A stretch of DNA of 64,000 bases from Cordylochernes scorpioides (Eukaryota; Arthropoda; Arachnida; Pseudoscorpiones; Chernetidae). Under the pieces are notes generated by a model, which ran no database searches, was not told the origin of the DNA, and worked only from the letters and a program-made list of their open reading frames with translations. The stretch spans positions 80,391,853 through 80,455,852 of the forward strand of contig CP092879.1 in assembly GCA_030710605.1 (NCBI GenBank), given 5' to 3'. Both the position numbers and the translations under genes were made by a program. The first letter of the stretch is position 1. Each line of letters starts with the position of its first letter. Of this stretch, positions 27,401 to 39,400 are shown in pieces.

Positions 27401-30400
27401 AAGTTATGCGCAATTTGCGTGAAGCAATCCGCCAGAAACGCCCGGATTTGTGGAAGAACAAAAATTGGCTTTTGCACCACGATAACGCCCCTGCTCACAC
27501 ATCGTTGCTTGTGCGCGACTTTTTGGCCAAAAACAACACACTAATGATGCCGCAGCCACCGTATTCCCCAGGTCTGGCCCCCTGTGACTTTTTCTTGTTC
27601 CCTAAACTGAAGAGGCCCATGAAAGGACGACGTTACGCTACGCTTGACGAGATAAAGACGGCATCGAAGGAGGAGCTGAAAAAGATAAAAAAAATGATTT
27701 TTTGAAGTGCTTCAAAGATTGGAAAAACCATTGGCACAAGTGTATAATATCTCATGGGGATTACTTTGAAGGGGACAAAATAGGTAATAATTTTTGAAAA
27801 ACGCAAAAGTTGCGATACTTTTTGAACACACCTCGTATCTTTTTTGGAACATGCAAACCATCATAAAGAATGATCTGCATCTTAAACGATACCCAGCTAA
27901 ATTTGTCCCACATATCTTAACGAGACTAAGAGGCAATCAAGCCAGTGGCTAGAGCCTGGAGAACCAAGAATCAAGAAAGCAAGGATGATCAAATCGAAGC
28001 TTAAGTGTCTTCTTATCACTTTCTCTGATGTAAAGGGATTGATACACTATGAATTCGTGCCCGAGGGTCAGACCATTAATCAACATTACTATCTTGATAT
28101 ATTGTGACGTTTAAGGAAGGCTGTGCATCAGAAACGACCTGAAAAATGGCATCAGAAAAATTGGCTCATGCATCATGACAACACACGGCCACATACGGCC
28201 GTCACTGTACAACTCTATTTGGCTAAACACGGAATTGCTTTACTACCCCAGCCACCCTATTCTCCTGAACTTGCTCCCAACGACTTTTTCCTTTACCCAA
28301 AAATTAAAAAAGTTTTAAAAAGAAGTCGATTTGACTCAATACCTGAAATAAAGGAGAATACGAAGAATATTTTAAAAAGCCTGAAAAATGAGGATTTTCA
28401 GAGGTGTTTTGATATCTGGAAAAAAAGATGGAACAAGTGTATAGATAGTGACGGTGATTATATTGAGAAATTTTAAATACAACTTCATTATACTTTTGTA
28501 TTTCTTTAAATTATTGATCACACGATGTACATCCTAAACAGTTCAATTTCCTTAAGTTCTGTCTCCATGAGTGTCTGATCCAAGTTTGTACTTACAATGT
28601 TGTGGCAGGAGCTGGTGAGCACCACGGACAACCACCTGGCCGCCATGTTCCTGACCTCCGTCAAGTTCCTGATGGACGACGCCTGTCTGGTCGGTATCTC
28701 GGAGGACTTCAAGGAGCAGAGGTTTGTGAAGGGCTGGCTCATGGCCTACCTGCCCTTCGTGCTGACCTGGACGGTGGGCGGGGTGCTGGACTCCCAGTCC
28801 CGGGAGAAGTTCCACCACTTTGTGACGGACCTCATGGCCAATGGCTGCGAGGAGTATCCCGTGCCTGCCGTGGTGGGCAAGCTGGACTGCCCCATGCCCA
28901 TAGAGCCTGGCATCACGGCCTACGACATCATGTTTGAGGTGTGTGTCGCATGGATGTTCTCTTTCTTTGTTTGGCTTCTCTGACTGCTGCTGGTGTTCAG
29001 ATTTCTTTATGCAATTATAGGAATATTTTATTTGCATAATTGACTATTCTACAACAAAAGGAACTTGGAAATTATTTCATCTTTGGAGTTTTTTTGAAGC
29101 AGTTCAATTTCAAAGAGCTCCTCCATTTAAAATGCAGAAACATTTTTTTCTCTTGAGTTTTTCTAAATATAGTTTTGTTATATGAAAAAAATTTCACAGC
29201 AATATTTGCAAAAAAAAAAATATTTTAGATAGGAAAGTACAATTTGGAGTATATATTAGAAACATCAGGTAACAAGGTCAAATCTCAAAATATTTGAAAT
29301 ATTGGTGATGTTTTGGTAAAACAGTGTTGTTACCATCTTCATACAAAAGTACTGATGATGGTGCTTGGCTGATGATGGTAACAACACTGTTACCAAAATG
29401 TCACAAACATTTCAACAATTAGGATTTTCATTGTTGTCTTATTTTTTCTAGGGTTTAGCCATTTTAATAATGAACTATTTTTAATTAAAGTAAACATATA
29501 AAAGAGCATTTGTTTGATGCATTGTTATCAGAAATTGACACTGCTTTTGACACGTATGATTCTTTATAAAAGAAAACAATGCCCTCCCATTAATTTACAT
29601 TGCAGTAAGGGGATGGTAGAAAATTATTTAATTAAAAAAAAAAAAAGAATCATAATGTTGCACCAAGTTGCAGGGTCGTCGACCTTGGTTTCCTCCTTCT
29701 TGGTGTTATACACCGAGCGGGTTTCCATACTCAAAGCAAATAAAGAAAAGTAAATAAAAATAAATTACCTTTCAAAGTTATTTTGTTTATTTATTCGTTG
29801 TCTTCCTCGTAGGTCGTGATCCGCAGTCTTTGTCCAGGTCCTCTCTCGCTCCAATGACCAATCAAGATATATGCACAATAAAATATTACAAAAGGAATGA
29901 AACTATAAAAAGGAATGATGATTGATGAGGCACAATTTGGATTGTAGATTATAAACGCAAGGTAATAAGACCAAATCCAAATAAATAAATAATGTGTGAC
30001 GTTTCGGTAACAGCGTTGTTACCATCTTCAGACAAAAGTACTGTTACCGAAACGTCACACATTATTTATTTATTTGGATTTGGTCTTATTACCTTGTGTT
30101 TAAGGAATGATGATAATCTAAATAATCTGTTTTAAATAAATATTAAATATCATATTTTGAATAAATGTCATTGATGTACAATATGCATCAAAAATAGTTT
30201 CAATTTCTGATAAATATTGTGAAAGTATTTTATCCTTCTGTGTCTCTATCACACTAAGTGGAACCAGGCCAAGAACAAAGGTCAGTGGAAGATGTGGACG
30301 GAGTTCATCCGTCCCCTGGACCCGGATTCCAACATCCGAGACATGATAGTCCCCACCATCGACACCATCCGGTATTTCTACCTCATGGACCTCTACATCC

Positions 30401-33400
30401 GGCACCGGTGGTGAGTCTCACACCACACCTACCTCTTTACCTACTTATATTTTAAAACAATTTTTTTATTGCCCTCCGTCAAGAGAAGGCACACATAGAG
30501 TTAAAAATATATATTGAAAATAGAGCAATCCATACTTAATTCATTAGATCAGTGATTCTCAACCAATGTGCCGCGGTAATTTTGTGTGCCGCGAAATTCT
30601 AAAAATGTGCCGCCGAATTTTAGTCATATGATTATGTTCACGTTTGTATTGGTTTTTCTTTTTTTCTTTTTCATTTTTTTACTTTTTAAAATAACGAGAT
30701 TAGCAAATTGAATGTTAGAGATGTATATTACTTATATTTTGCATAGAAATATTGATACATAATTTGAATTTTCTTGCATTCAAGTTAGCAAAAGTGTGCC
30801 GCGAAATTCTAAAATTGTGCCGCCAAATTTTCAAATCTTTAAAATAATGCCGCAACAAAAAAAAGGTTGAGAATCACTGCATTAGATAATAAAAGGCATA
30901 TATTGGATTTAATAAAATATCTATTTTGCCAATATTTCGGCTGGCTGAACGCCAACCTTTATCGAGGCATTACATTTTTGTATACACAAACTCAGCGCCA
31001 CATAGTGTTATAATGTTAAAATTATAACACTATGCGGCGCTGAGTTTGTGTATACAAAAATGTAATGCCTCGATAAAGGTTGGCGTTCAGCCAGCCGAAA
31101 TATTGGCAAAATAAATATTTTATTAAATCCAATATATGCCTTTTATTATCTAAAAAAAATATATGTTAATGGGGAAACTATACATATGAAAGCTCTCATG
31201 AATGATGCTGCCAGCAATGTTGTTTTCCAAAGTTTTTGATGTGGTGTTGTTTTAAATTCCAGGATAGCTCACTTCCTTCAATCTTAATGGGAATTTTGTA
31301 AAAGGAAATAGAGTGCCATATCTGTACATGAGACTTTTGTAGAAGGAAATAGATATCTGTACATGAGACTTTTGTAGAAGGAAATAGATATCTGTACATG
31401 AGACTTTTGTAGAAGGAAATAGATATCTGTACATGAGACTTTTGTAGAAGGAAATAGATATCTGTACATGAGACTTTTGTAGAAGGAAATAGATATCTGT
31501 ACATGAGACTTTTGTAGAAGGAAATAGATATCTGTACATGAGACTTTTGTAGAAGGAAATAGATATCTGTACATGAGACTTTTGTAGAAGGAAATAGATA
31601 TCTGTACATGAGACTTTTGTAGAAGGAAATAGATATCTGTACATGAGACTTTTGTAGAAGGAAATAGATATCTGTACATGAGACTTTTGTAGAAGGAAAT
31701 AGATATCTGTACATGAGACTTTTGTAGAAGGAAATAGATATCTGTACATGAGACTTTTGTAGAAGGAAATAGATATCTGTACATGAGACTTTTGTAGAAG
31801 GAAATAGATATCTGTACATGAGACTTTTGTAGAAGGAAATAGATATCTGTACATGAGACTTTTGTAGAAGGAAATAGATATCTGTACATGAGACTTTTGT
31901 AGAAGGAAATAGATATCTGTACATGAGACTTTTCCCATTGCAGTAAGGATAGTAGGAAGTGATTGTAACCAGAAATAACTAAATTGTTTCAATTCCCACA
32001 TACCTCTCTCTAAAGGACCTAGTTGCTAAGTAAAAGTTTTCTCTGGGGAGAAGGTCCAGTTACCGGAGAGTATCTAATTAGTTAAATAGTAAATTTTGGT
32101 GATGAAAACTGTCCTTTGTAGATAGTGTCTTCTAGTGGGAGTGCCCTCTCATGGAGGTGTACGGGGATTTGAATGAAATCAACACATGCTCCATAGCTAG
32201 CTGTGACAATTCACCTATTGAACAACCTCTGTAAATTGTGGAGCTAAACCTCAATGTGTTCATCCATTCTACTTGTCTAGTGTTGATAAAACGGCAACAT
32301 TGTGCTCTTGCACAAAATATCAAAAACAGCTCGAGTAGCATGAACTCATGGATTTCGTGTAATCTTTAAACAAATGAATAAGAAACAACAAAATATCAAC
32401 ATTGTGATTTCTTGTGATTTCTCTCTGTGATATTTCACTGACAGCCTTGTCCATACAAGTACTCAGTTACTCTGGAGGCCTTGCGCAGGCCTCTCCTCAT
32501 CACCGGGCCGACTGGTACGGGCAAGAGTGCCTACATCCAGGAGAAGATGCTGAAACACCTGAACAAGGAGGAATACATCTCCCACTTTGTGACCTTCTCT
32601 GTGAGAACCTCCTCGTCCCAGGCCCAGGTCAGCACCTATCTACTTCTGTTTGTCTGTCTGTCTGTTGGGAAAGCCTCAATCAGCTTATAAATATTGGGGT
32701 CAGGTGGATAAGTGACCCAAACCATTGGTTTTTAGCAACCATGACCCGGGTCGAATCCCGCACTGGGCACTTTTTTTTTTTTCTAATTAAAAAAATAAAT
32801 GCTCCATTTGCCTCTGATTTTTGCAAAAGTCCAACCCCACCACCGAGTGCAAGTAACCAAACAGGGCTCTAGCATACTTGTAAGCGCAAATTTCAAACTG
32901 CCTTTGGATTATAGATTAAAATCAAACAATCAAAAGGTAACAAGCCCAAATTTCCAAATAATTGAAGTGTTTGGAACATTTTGGTAACAGCATTGTTACT
33001 ATCATTAGACAAATTACTGAATGATAGTCTGATGATGGTAGCAATGCTGTTAACAATACATCACAAACATTTCAATAATTTGGTGTTGTTACCTTCTGTG
33101 ACATTTCTAACAATTCCCTCTTCCGCACCTGGGCTTCACTACACTCTCACTACAGATCTACCTACCTTATATTGAGTGTCCAACTGGACTGGTGTCCAGG
33201 ACCTGATCATGTCCAAGCTGGACAAACGGAGGAAGTCCATCTTCGGACCTCCCCCAGGGAAGAAGTGTGTGACATTCATTGATGACATCAATGTAACAGC
33301 CATGGATGTCTATGGGTCCCAGCCTCCTGTGGAGCTGATCCGGGATCTCTTGGACCGTGGGACATGGTGAGTCACTCTGAGACAGATAAAGCTTGGGAAT

Positions 33401-36400
33401 CACAAGGTAATAAGAACAAATCCAAAAATAAAAAGACGTTTCAGTAACAATGCTGTTACCGAACCGTCTACATATATTTTTTGGATTTTGACATATTACC
33501 TTGTGTTTCTAACCAACTATAATTCAAATTGTATCTTATCACTAGCAACATGGGGTTACCCCACCTCAAGTTGTGGAAATGTCGGGGTAGGACCATAAGA
33601 CCTAACAACTAGCTTTTCATTTAATTGTTTTCTCTCTCAGTCCCACTTAGACTTGATAGAATTGCCACATTGTGTTATTGAACAAAGTTTGTAATTCTCA
33701 CATCCAGTGTGGTAGATGACCATCATCCAGAGCTGTAGTATCTGTGACCTGGATGTGTCAGGTTTGACCGCAAGGACATGACTCCATTCTACATCCAGGA
33801 CACTCAGCTCATCGCTGCCATGGTTCCTTCTGGAGGGGCGCGCAACATCATGACTCCGCGGCTGCTGCGCCACTTTGCCATCATCTCCATCAACACCTTC
33901 AGCAATGAAACCCTCACCCGCATCTTCTCCCTCATCATGCAGTTCTTCCTCAGGGTAGCTTTCTTGTCCCATGTAACAGTATATGGGAGGGTTCCCCTCC
34001 GATGCCATGGTGGGCAGTAACAATGTCCACTGTCCCATGTGTTGTCACTATGTACAGAGGGTGTTGTGGCAGATGGGAGGGTTCCCCTCCGATGCCATGG
34101 TGGGCAGTGTCCACTGTCCCATGTGTTGTCACTATGTACAGAGGGTGTTGTGGCAGATGGGAGGGTTCCCCTCCGATGCCATGGTGGGCAGTAACAATGT
34201 CCACTGTCCCATGTGTTGTCACTATGTACAGAGGGTGTTGTGGCAGATGGGAGGGTTCCCCTCCGATGCCATGGTGGGCAGTAACAATGTCCACTGTCCC
34301 ATGTGTTGTCACTATGTACAGAGGGTGTTGTGGCAGATGGGAGGGTTCCCCTCCGATGCCATGGTGGGCAGTGTCCACTGTCCCATGTGTTGTCACTATG
34401 TACAGAGGGTGTTGTGGCAGATGGGAGGGTTCCCCTCCGATGCCATGGTGGGCAGTAACAATGTCCACTGTCCCATGTGTTGTCACTATGTACAGAGGGT
34501 GTTGTGGCAGATGGGAGGGTTCCCCTCCGATGCCATGGTGGGCAGTGTCCACTGTCCCATGTGTTGTCACTATGTACAGAGGGTGTTGTGGCAGATGGGA
34601 GGGTTCCCCTCCGATGCCATGGTGGGCAGTGTCCACTGTCCCATGTGTTGTCACTATGTACAGAGGGTGTTGTGGCAGATGGGAGGGTTCCCCTCCGATG
34701 CCATGGTGGGCAGTAACAATGTCCACTGTCCCATGTGTTGTCACTATGTACAGAGGGTGTTGTGGCAGATGGGAGGGTTCCCCTCCGATGCCATGGTGGG
34801 CAGTGTCCACTGTCCCATGTGTTGTCACTATGTACAGAGGGTGTTGTGGCAGATGGGAGGGTTCCCCTCCGATGCCATGGTGGGCAGTAACAATGTCCAC
34901 TGTCCCATGTGTTGTCACTATGTACAGAGGGTGTTGTGGCAGATGGGAGGGTTCCCCTCCGATGCCATGGTGGGCAGTGTCCACTGTCCCATGTGTTGTC
35001 ACTATGTACAGAGGGTGTTGTGGCAGATGGGAGGGTTCCCCTCCGATGCCATGGTGGGCAGTAACAATGTCCACTGTCCCATGTGTTGTCACTATGTACA
35101 GAGGGTGTTGTGGCAGATGGGAGGGTTCCCCTCCGATGCCATGGTGGGCAGTGTCCACTGTCCCATGTGTTGTCACTATGTACAGAGGGTGTTGTGGCAG
35201 ATGGGAGGGTTCCCCTCCGATGCCATGGTGGGCAGTGTCCACTGTCCCATGTGTTGTCACTATGTACAGAGGGTGTTGTGGCAGATGGGAGGGTTCCCCT
35301 CCGATGCCATGGTGGGCAGTGTCCACTGTCCCATGTGTTGTCACTATGTACAGAGGGTGTTGTGGCAGATGGGAGGGTTCCCCTCCGATGCCATGGTGGG
35401 CAGTGTCCACTGTCCCATGTGTTGTCACTATGTACAGAGGGTGTTGTGGCAGATGGGAGGGTTCCCCTCCGATGCCATGGTGGGCAGTGTCCACTGTCCC
35501 ATGTGTTGTCACTATGTACAGAGGGTGTTGTGGCAGATGGGAGGGTTCCCCTCCGATGCCATGGTGGGCAGTGTCCACTGTCCCATGTGTTGTCACTATG
35601 TACAGAGGGTGTTGTGGCAGATGGGAGGGTTCCCCTCCGATGCCATGGTGGGCAGTGTCCACTGTCCCATGTGTTGTCACTATGTACAGAGGGTGTTGTG
35701 GCAGATGGGAGGGTTCCCCTCCGATGCCATGGTGGGCAGTGTCCACTGTCCCATGTGTTGTCACTATGTACAGAGGGTGTTGTGGCAGATGGGAGGGTTC
35801 CCCTCCGATGCCATGGTGGGCAGTGTCCACTGTCCCATGTGTTGTCACTATGTACAGAGGGTGTTGTGGCAGATGGGAGGGTTCCCCTCCGATGCCATGG
35901 TGGGCAGTAACAATGTCCACTGTCCCATGTGTTGTCACTATGTACAGAGGGTGTTGTGGCAGATGGGAGGGTTCCCCTCCGATGCCATGGTGGGCAGTGT
36001 CCACTGTCCCATGTGTTGTCACTATGTACAGAGGGTGTTGTGGCAGATGGGAGGGTTCCCCTCCGATGCCATGGTGGGCAGTAACAATGTCCACTGTCCC
36101 ATGTGTTGTCACTATGTACAGAGGGTGTTGTGGCAGATGGGAGGGTTCCCCTCCGATGCCATGGTGGGCAGTAACAATGTCCACTGTCCCATGTGTTGTC
36201 ACTATGTACAGAGGGTGTTGTGGCAGATGGGAGGGTTCCCCTCCGATGCCATGGTGGGCAGTGTCCACTGTCCCATGTGTTGTCACTATGTACAGAGGGT
36301 GTTGTGGCAGATGGGAGGGTTCCCCTCCGATGCCATGGTGGGCAGTGTCCACTGTCCCATGTGTTGTCACTATGTACAGAGGGTGTTGTGGCAGATGGGA

Positions 36401-39400
36401 GGGTTCCCCTCCGATGCCATGGTGGGCAGTGTCCACTGTCCCATGTGTTGTCACTATGTACAGAGGGTGTTGTGGCAGATGGGAGGGTTCCCCTCCGATG
36501 CCATGGTGGGCAGTAACAATGTCCACTGTCCCATGTGTTGTCACTATGTACAGAGGGTGTTGTGGCAGATGGGAGGGTTCCCCTCCGATGCCATGGTGGG
36601 CAGTGTCCACTGTCCCATGTGTTGTCACTATGTACAGAGGGTGTTGTGGCAGATGGGAGGGTTCCCCTCCGATGCCATGGTGGGCAGTAACAATGTCCAC
36701 TGTCCCATGTGTTGTCACTATGTACAGAGGGTGTTGTGGCAGATGGGAGGGTTCCCCTCCGATGCCATGGTGGGCAGTGTCCACTGTCCCATGTGTTGTC
36801 ACTATGTACAGAGGGTGTTGTGGCAGATGGGAGGGTTCCCCTCCGATGCCATGGTGGGCAGTAACAATGTCCACTGTCCCATGTGTTGTCACTATGTACA
36901 GAGGGTGTTGTGGCAGATGGGAGGGTTCCCCTCCGATGCCATGGTGGGCAGTAACAATGTCCACTGTCCCATGTGTTGTCACTATGTACAGAGGGTGTTG
37001 TGGCAGATGGGAGGGTTCCCCTCCGATGCCATGGTGGGCAGTAACAATGTCCACTGTCCCATGTGTTGTCACTATGTACAGAGGGTGTTGTGGCAGATGG
37101 GAGGGTTCCCCTCCGATGCCATGGTGGGCAGTGTCCACTGTCCCATGTGTTGTCACTATGTACAGAGGGTGTTGTGGCAGATGGGAGGGTTCCCCTCCGA
37201 TGCCATGGTGGGCAGTAACAATGTCCACTGTCCCATGTGTTGTCACTATGTACAGAGGGTGTTGTGGCAGATGGGAGGGTTCCCCTCCGATGCCATGGTG
37301 GGCAGTAACAATGTCCACTGTCCCATGTGTTGTCACTATGTACAGAGGGTGTTGTGGCAGATGGGAGGGTTCCCCTCCGATGCCATGGTGGGCAGTGTCC
37401 ACTGTCCCATGTGTTGTCACTATGTACAGAGGGTGTTGTGGCAGATGGGAGGGTTCCCCTCCGATGCCATGGTGGGCAGTGTCCACTGTCCCATGTGTTG
37501 TCACTATGTACAGAGGGTGTTGTGGCAGATGGGAGGGTTCCCCTCCGATGCCATGGTGGGCAGTGTCCACTGTCCCATGTGTTGTCACTATGTACAGAGG
37601 GTGTTGTGGCAGATGGGAGGGTTCCCCTCCGATGCCATGGTGGGCAGTAACAATGTCCCATGTGTTGTCACTATGTACAGAGGGTGTTGTGGCAGATGGG
37701 AGGGTTCCCCTCCGATGCCATGGTGGGCAGTGTCCACTGTCCCATGTGTTGTCACTATGTACAGAGGGTGTTGTGGCAGATGGGAGGGTTCCCCTCCGAT
37801 GCCATGGTGGGCAGTAACAATGTCCCATGTGTTGTCACTATGTACAGAGGGTGTTGTGGCAGATGGGAGGGTTCCCCTCCGATGCCATGGTGGGCAGTGT
37901 CCACTGTCCCATGTGTTGTCACTATGTACAGAGGGTGTTGTGGCAGATGGGAGGGTTCCCCTCCGATGCCATGGTGGGCAGTAACAATGTCCCATGTGTT
38001 GTCACTATGTACAGAGGGTGTTGTGGCAGATGGGAGGGTTCCCCTCCGATGCCATGGTGGGCAGTGTCCACTGTCCCATGTGTTGTCACTATGTACAGAG
38101 GGTGTTGTGGCAGATGGGAGGGTTCCCCTCCGATGCCATGGTGGGCAGTGTCCACTGTCCCATGTGTTGTCACTATGTACAGAGGGTGTTGTGGCAGATG
38201 GGAGGGTTCCCCTCCGATGCCATGGTGGGCAGTGTCCACTGTCCCATGTGTTGTCACTATGTACAGAGGGTGTTGTGGCAGATGGGAGGGTTCCCCTCCG
38301 ATGCCATGGTGGGCAGTGTCCACTGTCCCATGTGTTGTCACTATGTACAGAGGGTGTTGTGGCAGATGGGAGGGTTCCCCTCCGATGCCATGGTGGGCAG
38401 TGTCCACTGTCCCATGTGTTGTCACTATGTACAGAGGGTGTTGTGGCAGATGGGAGGGTTCCCCTCCGATGCACAGCCCATGGTGGGCAGTATTGTGTCC
38501 GGCACACTGGCCATGTTTGGCCGAGCCATGAAGAGCTTGCTGCCCATCCCCTCCAAGTCCCACTACACCTTCAACCTGCGCGACTTTTCCCGCGTCATCC
38601 AGGGCTGCTGTCTCATACGCAAGGAGATGATCACCAACCGCAATGTCTTCATCAAGTAAGCTCACCGTCACCCAGAGTGTCATGGCTGCCACTACGCCCT
38701 CTGTTCCAGGCTCTGGGTCCACGAGATCTACCGGGTGTTCTACGACCGCCTTATAGATGATGGGGACCGCAAGTGGCTCTTTGAGTAAGTTCTCCTCAAG
38801 TCTTTGTATCATTCAATCACCCTACACAACCTTTACTCTGGATTATATCTACTTAGTTGGGATTTCTTCCTTTTTTAAAACCTATTCTTATATCTATCAA
38901 TAAATTACATAATTATCGTTTTGGTAATATGTCTCCTACGATATATCAAATATTGTGTCTCGCAATATTTCATCAGAAACATACGCCAAAAATAATGATT
39001 GCATATTTCATGGATGGATGACACCATTGAATTTATCAAACTACTCAACTACTTTATTTGTTTTTTCCTCTCAATGTGGACTCTTATTTGATTTGCAACA
39101 TCTCTCCTATGTAGTTAAGTTTTGTGTTTTGAACTCAAAATGTTAGTAAATTCAGATAAAGTCAAACCTCCAAAAGAGAGGACATTTCATCACCACTCTC
39201 TGGTAAGAGGACACCTCTCCCTAAAGGACACTTAGGCTCTGTAACTATGTGTTCTCCTTTAGAGGGAGATTGTTCTACTGTATATACTTGTGTCAGTGAA
39301 CTAATCTTCAAACTCTCTGCACAATTTGGATTATAGATTTTGTTCACAAGGTAATAACACCAAATCCAAATAAATAAATAGTGTGCGACGTTTCGGTCTG

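Larger units (their letters stand above)
26278..28476 (+). pseudogene. Host mariner transposase, interrupted
   Basis: The N-terminal part (26278-26526) has shifted frames and stops, e.g. EWFGHFKAG. The C-terminal part (28123-28476) encodes [40 protein letters not shown] and [24 protein letters not shown] and APND keep the second and third catalytic Asp. Broken by the insertion at 26528-27835 and by a TGA near 28107. Confidence 0.85.
26053..28527 (+). mobile_element. Mariner element (host), split by a second mariner
   Basis: Left TIR CAAAGTGTGATCAATAATTT and right TIR (reverse complement) CATCGTGTGATCAATAATTT, with TA on both sides. The transposase remains are at about 26278-26526 and 27838-28476. 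Without the inner element it would be about 1.17 kb. Confidence 0.88.

Noticed and set aside
31196-32001. Minus-strand ORFs of 200-249 codons ([12 protein letters not shown] repeats)
   Set aside because: Generated by the 35-bp array in an intron; three units make a 35-residue period. No start context, domain or flanking coding signs.
32445-32488. Acceptor at 32444 for exon 22
   Set aside because: It gives a wrong phase after exon 21 and adds [14 protein letters not shown] before the P-loop, which the family lacks. The AG at 32488 restores the Trp codon and the normal spacing.
33804-38760. Very long ORFs on both strands (up to 1,333 codons) reading [11 protein letters not shown] or [14 protein letters not shown] repeats
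   Set aside because: Repeat units of 84 and 90 bp keep all frames open. The exon 24 frame hits TAA at 34018, and the units contain intron sequence with splice acceptors. They are not protein-coding as they stand.
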